Of a stretch of DNA of 64,000 nt, positions 1 to 10,693 are shown one piece after another. The stretch is taken from the NCBI GenBank assembly GCA_023268935.1, contig JALRKK010000099.1, positions 1-64,000 on the forward strand. Direction: 5' to 3'. The notes beneath the pieces were generated by a model that saw only the letters and a program-made list of their open reading frames with translations, was not told the origin of the DNA and did no database searches. A program made the translations under genes and the position numbers. The number at the start of each line of letters is the position of its first letter. Position 1 is the first letter of the stretch. The DNA is from Glaciecola sp. (lineage in GTDB: Bacteria > Pseudomonadota > Gammaproteobacteria > Enterobacterales > Alteromonadaceae).

Positions 1-152
1 TTACCCAAAATAGCGCCGCGCAAAACTTCGGTGCGCTTCTCACGTAGAGCGTAAGGGCGCATGAGGTCTGCTACGTGAAAGACGCGTTCAATTGCATCTC
101 TATCAAATTGGGTGACTGATAAAATATGCTGTCCAGTCAGGTCGGTTGCCAT
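1..152 (-). CDS. pyrB: aspartate carbamoyltransferase, N-terminal part (truncated by window start)
   Basis: Minus-strand translation from ATG at 152: MATDLTGQHILSVTQFDRDAIERVFHVADLMRPYALREKRTEVLRGAILGN; resembles the N-terminus of long-form ATCases. Not in the supplied ORF track because it is truncated. Confidence 0.7.
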   Translation of the reverse strand, partial: MATDLTGQHILSVTQFDRDAIERVFHVADLMRPYALREKRTEVLRGAILG

Positions 153-233
153 GGTTGATTCAACTGTTAAAAATAAAGTATGTGGATTATAGCAAAAGGG
201 ATAATTGCGCCAAAGTAGAATATAACAAACGCG

Positions 234-866
234 TTAGTTCGGTGGTAATAAACGCATGAACTTATGGCAGGTTTTGTCTACAAAATGACGTTGTTCCGCT
301 TTGGTCATAGCATATGGCATACTCAGAATACTGCGAAAATGATAAGCACCTTTGAGTAGGTTATAAAAGTCAATGGCCAGTTCGTGCGCCTTGTCTGATG
401 ACAACGTATCATCCGCTTGCATCAAGCATTCTGACACCATTAAGATGGCTGGATCCGGCCCTGCTTTATAAAAAATCTTGGCCACACTCGGATTTTTTCT
501 GGACTCGGCAATCACCACAGCATACATAGCAATCACTCGAGGGTCATGCATTAATGCAACAAATTGCGTAGCAATTGCATGTAATTGTTCGGCAAGTCCT
601 GCAGGCTGAGAGACTGACATGGCATCAATATTATCGAGTTGGTATTCATGACAGGTGCGCGTGATACACGCCTCAAATAATTCGTCTTTGTTGGCAAAGT
701 GCGAATATACCGTTTGCTTGGATACGCCAGCATCACGGGCGACCACATCCATCGAAGTTTGCCCAAAGCCTTGGCGTAAAAAGAGTTCACTGGCGCTACA
801 CAATATTAAATTGCGTTTTTCCATGTCTTTGGGACGGCCAGCGGCATGTTTGTTGCTTTGTTTCAA
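234..866 (-). CDS. TetR/AcrR family transcriptional regulator
   Basis: N-terminal TetR HTH (ILCSASELFLRQGFGQTSMDVVARDAGVSKQTVYSHFANKDELF); divergent from an RND operon. Confidence 0.92.
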   Translation of the reverse strand: MKQSNKHAAGRPKDMEKRNLILCSASELFLRQGFGQTSMDVVARDAGVSKQTVYSHFANKDELFEACITRTCHEYQLDNIDAMSVSQPAGLAEQLHAIATQFVALMHDPRVIAMYAVVIAESRKNPSVAKIFYKAGPDPAILMVSECLMQADDTLSSDKAHELAIDFYNLLKGAYHFRSILSMPYAMTKAEQRHFVDKTCHKFMRLLPPN

Positions 867-926
867 GTGAACTCCAAATACGTGAAAGCGTACAAAAACG
901 AATAATTTTGTGTTTATTTAATAATC

Positions 927-945
927 ATACTAGACAGTCTAGTAT
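927..945. promoter_or_regulatory. probable TetR-family operator (perfect palindrome ATACTAGAC-A-GTCTAGTAT)
   Basis: 9+1+9 perfect palindrome in the divergent tetR/RND intergenic region; a further GTCTAG half-site at 951-956. Confidence 0.7.
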
Positions 946-981
946 TTAAAGTCTAGCATTAGATTAATCTTTTTCACTCAT

Positions 982-2139
982 TTGTTTTGGAATAGTATGC
1001 GTGATTCACAGTCTCTTTCACCTAATCACAAAGCGTTAACAGCCTGCATTGCGGTTGGAGCATTGTTGCTTGTTTTATTAATGATGTTTTCTGGCGATGG
1101 TTTTGCTCGTCAAGAAGGTTCTGGCCTGGTGCGACAGGATGTGGCAGTGATTGAGGTACAATACCAAGAGAGTTACGCCCAAGCCTATCGTGCGATGGGG
1201 CGAATCGAGTCCGCGCAGCAAGCTGGGGTTGGTTTTGAACGCAGTGGTCGTGTGGCAAGCGTGTTAGTGGATGACGGTGATACCTTAGTCCCAGGTCAAA
1301 TGATTGCAACGCTCGACACGGCTCGAGTTGAGGCGCAAATTAAAGAATTAACGGCCGCATTAGAACTGGCACAAGCTCAATTGCGTTTAGCCGAGAATAC
1401 CGAAAAGCGCATTATTGATTTGGTGCAAAAACGCCTTGAATCTCCGCAGCGCCTTGATGAAGTGGCAGAAAACAAAAATATTGCTCAAGCACGCGTTACC
1501 CAAACCCAAGCTAGCCTCGATGCTGTGAAACTTGAGTTAGAAAAATCCACCATTACAGCAACGTATGCGGCCAGTGTGGTGAGACGTAATGTCGATCCGG
1601 GAGCGGTGGTTGAGGCCGGGCGGCCTATCTTTGAACTGGCTAACAACGCGTCACTGACCGCACGTATTCCAGTACCACCAAAGATTGCAGCGAATTTAAA
1701 AGTGGGTGAATTTTATCCATTGATTGTCGATGAGCAAACGATATCCGGACAGTTAATTAGCATCGGCACACAGCGTAATGCAAGAACACGGACTCTGGAT
1801 ACATTATTTGCCATCAACCCTGCAAAGCAACCACTGTTGGTTGGCGATTTGATTGCCGCAAAGCTTGAGATTGAACTGCCGCAACGAGGGTTATGGGTAC
1901 CGATTGAGTCGCTTGCTCGAGGAGTAAGAGGCATGTGGACCGTTTTTGTGGTTGGGCAATTGGGGGATACCGAGGTGCAAGCGCGCGCGGTGGAAGTTAT
2001 TTATACCGATGGTAATCATGCCTATATAACGGGCGCTGTCACAAATGGCGATTGGTTGGTATTCAACGGAACACATCGCTTTGTGCCCCAACAACGAGTG
2101 TTCGCAACGCGCAGTAATTTAGTCTCGCAAAGCCAATAA
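982..2139 (+). CDS. RND efflux transporter periplasmic adaptor (membrane fusion) subunit
   Basis: HlyD/AcrA-type architecture: N-terminal TM, lipoyl-like half motif (GFERSGRVASVLVDDGDTLVPGQMIATLD), coiled-coil; followed by an RND permease. Confidence 0.9.
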   Translation: MFWNSMRDSQSLSPNHKALTACIAVGALLLVLLMMFSGDGFARQEGSGLVRQDVAVIEVQYQESYAQAYRAMGRIESAQQAGVGFERSGRVASVLVDDGDTLVPGQMIATLDTARVEAQIKELTAALELAQAQLRLAENTEKRIIDLVQKRLESPQRLDEVAENKNIAQARVTQTQASLDAVKLELEKSTITATYAASVVRRNVDPGAVVEAGRPIFELANNASLTARIPVPPKIAANLKVGEFYPLIVDEQTISGQLISIGTQRNARTRTLDTLFAINPAKQPLLVGDLIAAKLEIELPQRGLWVPIESLARGVRGMWTVFVVGQLGDTEVQARAVEVIYTDGNHAYITGAVTNGDWLVFNGTHRFVPQQRVFATRSNLVSQSQ

Positions 2140-2145
2140 GGAGCA

Positions 2146-5100
2146 TTGGGCATGCAGCCAACACATTCTTATCCTTGGTACACCATGTTTTTGCGCAGTG
2201 GTCATTTATTGGCGCTGACGATCATTATTGTTTTAGTGGCTGGTCTATCTGCGATAAATACTCTACCGCGCTTAGAAGATCCCCGTATCGATACTCGTAA
2301 TGGCCAGATTTTGACATTTTTCCCTGGCGCAAGCGCTGAACGAGTCGAAGCATTGGTCACAGATGTCATCGAAGATGAGCTACGAGAGCTATACGAAATA
2401 AAAGATATCGACTCAACCTCCCGGGCGGGTTTATCAATCATTGCCTTTGAATTACAAGACTGGGTCGATAACACAAATAACCAGCAAATTTTTTCCAAAA
2501 TGCGCGATCGATTAGCAGACGCTGCAACACGCTTTCCAGCTACTGCAGGGACGCCAATCTTAGATGAAAAGCGCAACGAGACGTCCTATACCATAAAATA
2601 TGCAGTATCCGCTAAGTATCCAGATACTATGTCTTTGGGGATGACAGGGCGATTTGCTGCAGAATTAGCCGATGAGATCCGCAATATTGCGGGGACTGAA
2701 TTGGTCGATATTTACGGGGCTCCACAAGAGCAAATTACAGTCAGTATCGACCCGGATAAATTAGCCTTGGTTGGGTTGACGGGGCAAGCAGTAAGTCAGG
2801 CAATACGCAGTGCTGATCCTAAATTGCCAGCAGGAGTGGTTTATACCGACGCTCTACAACTTCGTGTGCAAGTAGCACAAGAGTTAGCGTCTTTGGACGT
2901 GATCCGCAATATTCCTCTGGTCACTGGCAATGGGGAATATTTACGCGTAGCGGATGTGGCGGAAGTTACCCGAGATTGGCAACTGCCAATGTCACAGATG
3001 GCATTGCTAGACAGCGAAGAAGTGATCTTTGTCGCGGCTCGGATGCAAACGAACTTGCGTGTCGACCAGTGGACGGCCAGTGTCAAAGACCAGGTGGACT
3101 ACTTTGTTGAGCGCTACCAAGGTTCTGTCAATGTTGCACTGACATTTGATCAAAACGTCTATACTGACAATCGCTTATCTGAGTTGCAAGGCAATATGAT
3201 TCTGGGTTTTGCAGTGGTGATTGCAGTTATTTTTTTATTCATGGGACTGAAAGCATCCTGGATTGTCGGGCTTTCTTTGCCGTTATGCGCAAGTTTTGCC
3301 ATTTTTAGCTTGAGTTTTTTTGGCGAAGAAATTCACCAAATGTCGATTTTTGGCATTATCATCTCTATTGGTTTGTTGATTGATAACGCCATTGTGATGA
3401 CCGATGAAATTCGCAAAAACTTACTTGACCGTTCATTGTCTCGCCTCGAAGCGTTGGTTAAAAGCACTCGACATTTGTTTGTGCCTCTGTTGTCGTCGAC
3501 CATTACTACCGTATTGGGATTCATGCCCATATTTTTGTTAAACGGCAATGTCGGGGATTTTATCGGCTCGATTGCGATCAGCGTGGTCATGGCGCTCATT
3601 GGTTCTTTTTGGATATCAATGACAGTGATTGGTGCCCTTGCAGCGAGATATTTACCAAGAATCGATGATGGCGAAGCACCTTGGTATAGCCAAGGACTTA
3701 AGCTTCCAACGGTTGCCTTAGCTTTAGAACATTGGCTAAAAGCAATGATTCTTCGGCCAGGTATCGTACTCACAGTAGTCGTTTTACTTAGCTTTATGGG
3801 GTTTGGTTTATCCACGACCTTGCCTAATGTATTTTTTCCATCAGCTGACCGTGATCAGTTTGCCATTGAAGCCATATTACCTGCCGGTACAGCCATCGAA
3901 ACGACCAGAAACTTGGCGCTCTCAATGGATACGGTGATCCAGTCTTACGAAGGAGTAGAACAAGTCACTTGGCTAGTTGGCGCGTCGACCCCTAAAGTCT
4001 ATTACAACTTTGTCATGAATCGAGATAACTCCCCTGAATTTGCCAATGCCATTGTGCAAGTCGATTCAGCGGAACGTGCCCGAGGCATGTTAGACAAATT
4101 ACAACAAGATCTGCAATCGAGCTTTCCTCAAGCCAAAGTTGTGGTGAAGTCCTTTGGTCAAGGACCACCAATTCCTGCGCCAGTTGAAATTGATGTATAT
4201 GGTCAAGATCTCGCAGTTCTCGAAGAAATAGGACGCGATATTCAGCTTATCATGTCGCAAATCCCCGGTATTGTGCAAACATTTGCTACGGTGACCACCA
4301 GCGAATCAGAGTTGGTGATCAACACGACCCGGGATTTGACCAGTCAAGCGGGGATCCAACTCACTGATTTATCAGCTCAATTGCAACTGGCTTTAAACGG
4401 GCAAGCAGGAGGCTCTATCGTGGAGCAAACCGAAGAAATCCCAATTCGTGTGCGCATAAGTGATGAGCAGCGCAGTGATTTGGTTGGTTTGGCTGCATTG
4501 CCTCTAGCGACACAGTTTTACGACCCCAATAATCCTTGGTTTCCAGTTGCGTTATTAGGGGATTTTGAACTGCGGCCAGTGGTATCCTCCATTACCCGCA
4601 AAAATGGCGAGCGAATTAATATCATTTCGGCTTTCCTTGAACAAGGTGTCGCTGCCGTTTCGGTAGCTCAGCAAGTACAAGATGCGCTCGCTGATTATCC
4701 ACTGCCCTCGGGCTATTACATCAAGCTTGGTGGCGATGCCGGTGAGCAGCAAAGGGCGTTAGGGCAATTAGGTACTTACTTACCCGTGTTATTGGTCATG
4801 ATGTTTACCGCGCTGATTCTGACCTTCAAAAGTGTGCGTTTTGCAGGAATAATTGGAGCCGTAGCCATTTTATCTGTGGGATTTGGTTTCCTCTCTTTGT
4901 GGTTGTCGGGTTTGCCAATGGGTTTCAATCCACTACTTGGGTCAGTCGGTTTGATTGGCGTAGCGATTAACGACTCCATCGTTGTGATGGCTGCAATTAA
5001 GGCAAATCCTCGTGCGATGCGTGGCGACATTGATGCAATTGTCAGCGAAACGATGGGATGTACTCGTCACATCTTCTCTACTACGATTACGACCGTAGGT

Positions 5101-5289
5101 GGGTTATTACCCCTATTATTGTTTTCAACTGGCTCGTTTTGGCCCCCGCTAGCAGTGGTTATCGCCGGTGGGGTTGGATTTACCGTGATCTTAGGTTTGG
5201 TCTTCACACCAACGGTCGTGGCATTATTGTGTCGTATTCGTGCGCGTAAACAAATCAAGCAAGCATCTGATGAGGCCGAACTTGCCTAA
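2146..5289 (+). CDS. RND efflux transporter permease subunit (AcrB/AcrD/AcrF family)
   Basis: 1047 aa, typical RND layout with two TM blocks and periplasmic domains (GASAERVEALVTDVIE; NAIVMTDEI; FSTTITTVGGLLPLLLF). Confidence 0.95.
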   Translation: MGMQPTHSYPWYTMFLRSGHLLALTIIIVLVAGLSAINTLPRLEDPRIDTRNGQILTFFPGASAERVEALVTDVIEDELRELYEIKDIDSTSRAGLSIIAFELQDWVDNTNNQQIFSKMRDRLADAATRFPATAGTPILDEKRNETSYTIKYAVSAKYPDTMSLGMTGRFAAELADEIRNIAGTELVDIYGAPQEQITVSIDPDKLALVGLTGQAVSQAIRSADPKLPAGVVYTDALQLRVQVAQELASLDVIRNIPLVTGNGEYLRVADVAEVTRDWQLPMSQMALLDSEEVIFVAARMQTNLRVDQWTASVKDQVDYFVERYQGSVNVALTFDQNVYTDNRLSELQGNMILGFAVVIAVIFLFMGLKASWIVGLSLPLCASFAIFSLSFFGEEIHQMSIFGIIISIGLLIDNAIVMTDEIRKNLLDRSLSRLEALVKSTRHLFVPLLSSTITTVLGFMPIFLLNGNVGDFIGSIAISVVMALIGSFWISMTVIGALAARYLPRIDDGEAPWYSQGLKLPTVALALEHWLKAMILRPGIVLTVVVLLSFMGFGLSTTLPNVFFPSADRDQFAIEAILPAGTAIETTRNLALSMDTVIQSYEGVEQVTWLVGASTPKVYYNFVMNRDNSPEFANAIVQVDSAERARGMLDKLQQDLQSSFPQAKVVVKSFGQGPPIPAPVEIDVYGQDLAVLEEIGRDIQLIMSQIPGIVQTFATVTTSESELVINTTRDLTSQAGIQLTDLSAQLQLALNGQAGGSIVEQTEEIPIRVRISDEQRSDLVGLAALPLATQFYDPNNPWFPVALLGDFELRPVVSSITRKNGERINIISAFLEQGVAAVSVAQQVQDALADYPLPSGYYIKLGGDAGEQQRALGQLGTYLPVLLVMMFTALILTFKSVRFAGIIGAVAILSVGFGFLSLWLSGLPMGFNPLLGSVGLIGVAINDSIVVMAAIKANPRAMRGDIDAIVSETMGCTRHIFSTTITTVGGLLPLLLFSTGSFWPPLAVVIAGGVGFTVILGLVFTPTVVALLCRIRARKQIKQASDEAELA

Positions 5290-5416
5290 AAAAATCTCTA
5301 AACCAATGAACCATTCATTGCTGCATCGCATAAAAACGTTATGGCATACCAATAATCCGCAGGCCGTCGTGCACGAGCTCTCGTGTTGTTTGCCCTAATT
5401 GCGATGGGAGTTTATT

Positions 5417-6121
5417 TTGTCTATTACCAGTGATGTGGCTGCCCCCAAACAGCTATTGATCAAAGCTCAATCCAAGTCTAATGGCTTAACTACCAGTATA
5501 TTTGGAGTTGGGTTGTTATTGACTGGGTTTATTACCTTAAAAATTTTACCCAATGAATTGGCGATCGCTGGCTTCGTTATTGTCTGTTTAGGCATTATTG
5601 CGAGTATTATAGGGTACTACAAGATCAAAGAGCCTGACTATGCAATGACCATTGATGAGAAGGGCATCTTATATCAACATCGTTACGGTCAATGGTTCAT
5701 CGATTGGGAAAATATACAGCGCATAGATGTACCACGTGCAAGCCGTGGACTTGATCTCATTGATTTGCAGTTAGTGGGCATCAAACTCAAGAACTATCCA
5801 GATTTTTTGCACACGGTTTCACAGCGCTTGATGACGAATATGTTAATGGAGCAACGTCCACTTTTAGCCCATAACAATGATGATGGTTGTGCGACGGGGT
5901 TTTGTGCTGGGGAAGACCTTGTGTTAAAAGGCAAAGTCAAACTCGCCGATGGCACAGTGTTAACTGGGGTAAAAGCTATGTTTGTGCAAAGAATGGCATT
6001 GTTGAGGAAGCGTTTGGGGTTTGATATATACATCAATGAAGCGGAACTTGATCGAACGCCCAAAGACTTTGTGGCATTGCTCAGAGCTTGTCAAAGTGAC
6101 GTGTGCAGCAATCGACGTTAA
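5417..6121 (+). CDS. DUF2982-like membrane-anchored protein
   Basis: N-terminal hydrophobic hairpin, YGQWFIDWENIQRIDVPR motif. The ORF track starts at TTG 5399; TTG 5417 has GGGAG 6 nt upstream and is the more likely start. Confidence 0.6.
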   Translation: MSITSDVAAPKQLLIKAQSKSNGLTTSIFGVGLLLTGFITLKILPNELAIAGFVIVCLGIIASIIGYYKIKEPDYAMTIDEKGILYQHRYGQWFIDWENIQRIDVPRASRGLDLIDLQLVGIKLKNYPDFLHTVSQRLMTNMLMEQRPLLAHNNDDGCATGFCAGEDLVLKGKVKLADGTVLTGVKAMFVQRMALLRKRLGFDIYINEAELDRTPKDFVALLRACQSDVCSNRR

Positions 6122-6166
6122 GGGAACGCAAATATTGTTAAAAAATACATTCAAATCATGAGTGTG

Positions 6167-6979
6167 TTAATCGCTATTCAGTTCCGTTAGTTTCTCTCTG
6201 ATCGCAGAATCGACTTTTTGCGATTCTTCGTTAAGTTGACCAAGAAAAGCTCTGACTTTTTCGTTCAGTTTGTTGCGGTAACAGTTTTCGATTGTTGCAC
6301 ACAAAGACTGAAGTTTTGGAACTCCTGTATAACAGCATGCTCCATGAAGTTTGTGGACGGTTGCATGAACCTCCTTACTTCGCGATAGGGTGTAATGTTC
6401 GTTTATTTCTTTGATAATGCCAGGAAGCAGTTTGTTAAATTCAGAAAGCAAATATTGTGCAGATTGGGCATTGTAATTGGCGCGTTTCAACGCAAGGTCC
6501 CAATCGATAGTACTATCATGGTTTACAGAAATTTCTTGTGTTTTATGTGCATCTTCTGCCGCGTCAGCGGGTTTTTGCGTACACCACAAATCGATAATAT
6601 CGAGTAAATGATTTAGATCGATCGGTTTGGCAATAAAGTCGTCAAACCCAGATTGCAAGAACTTATCTCGCTCTTCATTAAAAGCATGTGCCGTGAGTGC
6701 TACAATGGGGGTTCCGATATTGAGTTTGGTTTGACGAATCAGGCGTGTGGCTTCTATTCCATCCATGACTGGCATCTGAATATCCATTAAGATGAGATCA
6801 AAGTCTTGTTTTTGACAAAAATCTATCGCCTCCTGGCCTCTTGAGGCAAGCATCAGTTTTACTGGGGTGTCTTTTAGCCAGGTGCTTAAAAGCTTGAGGT
6901 TGAGAGGCATATCGTCAACTGCCAAGATATTTAATTGCGACATATTTGCCAAACGATGCTGCATAGGGTGTTGTTTCAA
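6167..6979 (-). CDS. response regulator receiver + Hpt domain protein (BarA C-terminal-like, lacking kinase)
   Basis: REC domain (DLILMDIQMPVMDGIEATRLI; KPIDLNHLLDII) followed by Hpt (HKLHGACCYTGVPKLQSLCATIE), closely resembling the BarA C-terminus ([23 protein letters not shown], recalled). Likely start MSQLNILAVDD at 6943. Confidence 0.85.
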   Translation of the reverse strand: MKQHPMQHRLANMSQLNILAVDDMPLNLKLLSTWLKDTPVKLMLASRGQEAIDFCQKQDFDLILMDIQMPVMDGIEATRLIRQTKLNIGTPIVALTAHAFNEERDKFLQSGFDDFIAKPIDLNHLLDIIDLWCTQKPADAAEDAHKTQEISVNHDSTIDWDLALKRANYNAQSAQYLLSEFNKLLPGIIKEINEHYTLSRSKEVHATVHKLHGACCYTGVPKLQSLCATIENCYRNKLNEKVRAFLGQLNEESQKVDSAIREKLTELNSD

Positions 6980-7420
6980 CTTTTGCTCAACTGATAATGT
7001 ACTTTTAATTTACTTAAAGTGATTGGGGCAGATAAAAGATAGTGCTTATTCGCAACCCGATAGCTGCCGATGGTAAGCTGTGTACCTGAGCACATCATAA
7101 GACACTTATCCGCGTCAAACTGCATCAACAACTCTTATACATCACTGCGGTGACTGTAATGGCATAGTAGCATCGATACAATAAGGTAGTCGTAGTGTAG
7201 TCGACTAGGTGAGTAGAAAGCAAGGTTTTCATATGAGTACACCAACATACCCACTGCGTGGCATAGTTTAACGATACCGTGACGAAACTCAGGTATCGGA
7301 TTGATAAGCAAAATAAGTACTTCGGTGGTGATATTGTCGAGAGGCATTCCTTGCGTATGAAGAGGGAAAGCTGACGATACGTCAAACTATCCTAAGGCGT
7401 GTGCTAACCATTTCAAGTAC
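6980..7420 (-). pseudogene. probable degraded central part of a barA-type hybrid histidine kinase
   Basis: Minus-strand pieces FDVSSAFPLHTQGMPLDNITTEVLILLINPIPEFRHGIVKLCHAVGMLVYSYENLAF...YDYLIV and ...SYRVANKHYLLSAPITLSKLK, interrupted by stops, look like the end of an HATPase plus a degenerate receiver domain immediately upstream of the REC-Hpt ORF. Confidence 0.4.
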
Positions 7421-7534
7421 ATACTATTAATATTATGCGAATCAAAATACTGTAACTCTGTGTTTATGTGGTTTATTATGCGTTAATAAGAATAAATACA
7501 ATCAAAATAACCTGCAGTGTGGGTAAAATAATCA

Positions 7535-9853
7535 ATGAGTAACGAAGTCACAATTAGTCAGGACGGTGTCGAGCAACTCCCTATTCGACGTTTTACGGAA
7601 GAAGCCTATTTAAATTATTCGATGTACGTGATCATGGATCGCGCGTTGCCGCATATTGGCGACGGCTTAAAACCTGTTCAGCGCCGGATTATTTATGCGA
7701 TGTCCGATTTGGGTTTGAGTGCCAATGCCAAATATAAAAAATCCGCTCGTACCGTGGGGGATGTGTTAGGTAAGTTCCATCCACATGGTGATTCTGCTTG
7801 CTACGAAGCCATGGTATTGATGGCACAGCCTTTTACTTACCGATATCCATTAGTTGACGGACAAGGTAACTGGGGCGCACCGGATGATCCCAAATCGTTT
7901 GCTGCGATGCGTTATACCGAAGCCCGCTTATCTAAATTCAGTGAAGTGTTACTGACTGAACTTGGTCAAGGCACGGCTGACTGGCAGCCTAATTTTGATG
8001 GTACATTAAAAGAGCCCAAAGTTTTACCGGCTCGCTTACCACACATTTTACTCAATGGCGTCACGGGTATTGCGGTCGGGATGGCGACTGATATTCCACC
8101 TCATAACGTGCGTGAATTAGCCAATGCGTGTGCGTTGTTGTTAGACAATTCGCGCACAGAGTTATCTGAATTACTTACTATTGTGCAAGGACCAGATTAT
8201 CCAACCGATGGCGAAATCATTACGCCCAAAGCGGATATTCAAAAAATTTATGAAACCGGTCGCGGGTCCATTAAAATGCGCGCAACCTATGTACAGGACA
8301 ATGGCGATATCATCATCAATGCCTTACCTCATCAAGCCTCCGGTGCAAAGATCCTGGAACAGATCGCCGCTCAAATGACGGCCAAAAAACTGCCTATGGT
8401 CAGTGATCTACGCGATGAATCGGATCACGAAAACCCCACTCGATTGGTTATCACGCCACGTTCAAATCGAGTCGATATCGAACAGTTAATGCAACACTTA
8501 TTTGCCACCACAGATCTAGAAAAGAACTATCGTGTCAATTTGAACATGATTGGCTTAGACGGGCGTCCTCAAGTCAAAGATTTGAAAGTGATTTTGAGCG
8601 AGTGGTTAACTTATCGCAAGGATACGGTCACGCGGCGCTTGCAGTTCCGTCTCGATAAAGTCTTAGCTCGTTTGCACATCCTCGAAGGTTTATTGATTGC
8701 ATTTCTGAATATTGATGAAGTTATCGCCATCATTCGCAATGAAGATGAACCAAAGAAAGAGTTGATGTCCCGTTTTGGTTTGTCAGATAAACAGGCCGAA
8801 GCAATTCTTGAGCTAAAGCTACGTCATCTAGCGAAGCTTGAAGAAATGAAGATCAAAGGTGAGCAGGATGAGCTCGCCAAAGAGCGAGATGAACTGCAAC
8901 TGATTTTGGGTTCAGATCGTCGTCTTAAAACACTGGTCAAAAAAGAGCTTCTCGCCGATGCTGAAACATATGGTGACGAGCGTCGCTCACCGATTGTTGA
9001 GCGTGGTGAAGCCAAAGCATTAAGTGAAAAGCAACTCGTTCCGTCAGAGCCAGTGACTGTGGTTGTCTCTGAAAAAGGTTGGGCGCGTTGTGCCAAAGGT
9101 CACGATGTGGATGCGCCTAATTTAAGTTATAAAGGCGATGATAAATATCTAGCCAGTGCGAAGGGTCGCTCAAATCAACCGGCGGTCTTCATCGATACCT
9201 CAGGGCGAGCATTTAGTTGTGATGCGCACAGTCTACCTTCTGCACGCTCTCAGGGTGAACCATTGACCGGGCGCTTTAATGTCGTCGCAGGCGAGTCTTT
9301 TTCGCATGTGGTAATGGGAACGGATGAACAGCGCTATCTCATTAGTAGTGATGCGGGTTATGGCTTTGTTGGTAAATTCTCAGATATGCTGAGTAAGAAC
9401 AAAGCAGGTAAAGCGTTCTTATCCTTGCCAACTTCAGCCAAAGTAATGGCGCCTATCCCGGTTAATAATATTGAAACCGATTGGTGCCTATCTGTTTCCA
9501 ATGAAGGCCGTATGCTGTTGTTCCCATTACGTGACTTACCATGTCTAGGCAAAGGCAAGGGGAACAAAATGATCAATATTCCTTCTGCCAAAGCCAAAAC
9601 TCGAGAAGAGTATGTCGTCGCTTCTGCCATTGTGCCAGAGGGGGCTAGTGTTGTGTTATCTGCAGGTAAACGCAACATGACCCTAAAAGCAACAGACTTG
9701 TTACATTATCAAGGGGAAAGAGGCCGTAGAGGGAATAAACTCCCGCGCGGCTTACAACGCGTTGATTATGTTTCAGTGGAGCTTAATTCGGCTCCACCAG
9801 CGGAAATACAGGACGATTCAAGTGAGTCGAATTCAGAAAGTAACGAGAGTTGA
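7535..9853 (+). CDS. parC: DNA topoisomerase IV subunit A
   Basis: [57 protein letters not shown]...; ParC length and motifs. Confidence 0.97.
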   Translation: MSNEVTISQDGVEQLPIRRFTEEAYLNYSMYVIMDRALPHIGDGLKPVQRRIIYAMSDLGLSANAKYKKSARTVGDVLGKFHPHGDSACYEAMVLMAQPFTYRYPLVDGQGNWGAPDDPKSFAAMRYTEARLSKFSEVLLTELGQGTADWQPNFDGTLKEPKVLPARLPHILLNGVTGIAVGMATDIPPHNVRELANACALLLDNSRTELSELLTIVQGPDYPTDGEIITPKADIQKIYETGRGSIKMRATYVQDNGDIIINALPHQASGAKILEQIAAQMTAKKLPMVSDLRDESDHENPTRLVITPRSNRVDIEQLMQHLFATTDLEKNYRVNLNMIGLDGRPQVKDLKVILSEWLTYRKDTVTRRLQFRLDKVLARLHILEGLLIAFLNIDEVIAIIRNEDEPKKELMSRFGLSDKQAEAILELKLRHLAKLEEMKIKGEQDELAKERDELQLILGSDRRLKTLVKKELLADAETYGDERRSPIVERGEAKALSEKQLVPSEPVTVVVSEKGWARCAKGHDVDAPNLSYKGDDKYLASAKGRSNQPAVFIDTSGRAFSCDAHSLPSARSQGEPLTGRFNVVAGESFSHVVMGTDEQRYLISSDAGYGFVGKFSDMLSKNKAGKAFLSLPTSAKVMAPIPVNNIETDWCLSVSNEGRMLLFPLRDLPCLGKGKGNKMINIPSAKAKTREEYVVASAIVPEGASVVLSAGKRNMTLKATDLLHYQGERGRRGNKLPRGLQRVDYVSVELNSAPPAEIQDDSSESNSESNES

Positions 9854-10603
9854 TGCAATGGTCTCCCACACTTTAGCATTGTGGGTATAGTTGACATGTG
9901 AGCCATTAATTAAATGATGGTTCGCATGTTCGTTTACTTTATCTCTAGTGGCTTCAGGTGTCACAAACTCATCATCAGGCGCATATAGAATCGTGACTGG
10001 TAATGTCAGTTTTGCCTCACATATCGCTTTTGAATTGGTCAAAAGGCTATCTAGGTCGACCCCAATTCGTTGCGCATAACGCTTGGAAAGCGGCGTAAAC
10101 GTATTTTCTGAATTGAGCGGTGTGCCAAGTGTGATGAGCTGTTTAAGCGGGGTTGTTTTACGCTGCGCTATGGCTCGACAGAGCAATCCCCCCAAACCAT
10201 ACCCAACTAGACTAATTTGAGACAAGGCATTGTTTTGCATCAACTGGACAAGATGCCCTTCGAGAAGCGCCACGTCTTTCGACAATTCCTGTGCATTGTG
10301 TTTGACATCCCATTGAAATACACGGTAGTTTAAAAACTTGAGAAACTGCCCCAATACACACAGAGTTTTTTCGTCGGTAAAATACCCTGGCACTAGGACT
10401 ACGGGCTCGCCATGACCTTTGGGTAGAGAAAGTAATTTTGGGAAGCGAAACACCATCGACACCCAATCAATGGGTTTAATGAATTCGCGAAATGCTCCAC
10501 ACGCTGAGTAGCGGACGATATCATTTAGCTGGATATTCTGCAGTTGAGCAGAATTGATAAATCGACGTTTTGCTGAATACCCACTTAGCGCTGCACTAGA
10601 CAT
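9833..10603 (-). CDS. alpha/beta hydrolase (triacylglycerol lipase/acyltransferase-like)
   Basis: [31 protein letters not shown] nucleophile elbow-like motif (GYGLGG, not canonical GxSxG), C-terminal [10 protein letters not shown]. Confidence 0.65.
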   Translation of the reverse strand: MSSAALSGYSAKRRFINSAQLQNIQLNDIVRYSACGAFREFIKPIDWVSMVFRFPKLLSLPKGHGEPVVLVPGYFTDEKTLCVLGQFLKFLNYRVFQWDVKHNAQELSKDVALLEGHLVQLMQNNALSQISLVGYGLGGLLCRAIAQRKTTPLKQLITLGTPLNSENTFTPLSKRYAQRIGVDLDSLLTNSKAICEAKLTLPVTILYAPDDEFVTPEATRDKVNEHANHHLINGSHVNYTHNAKVWETIASTLVTF

Positions 10604-10693
10604 ATTTAAATCCCTTTACAAAAATAAACACTATTGCTACGCACCAACTTCCATAATGGCGCATTAGACTTTGGTGTTAGTGGTTGAACATAT

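Noticed and set aside
2202-2576. 124-aa antisense ORF in the RND permease
   Set aside because: Shadow ORF; no supporting signals.
3333-3815. 160-aa antisense ORF inside the RND permease gene
   Set aside because: Lies wholly opposite a strongly conserved RND coding region; composition looks like a mirror of the sense gene, no recognisable motif.
5371-5384. CACGAG-CT-CTCGTG inverted repeat
   Set aside because: Loop of 2 nt is too small for a stable hairpin; not a true palindrome.
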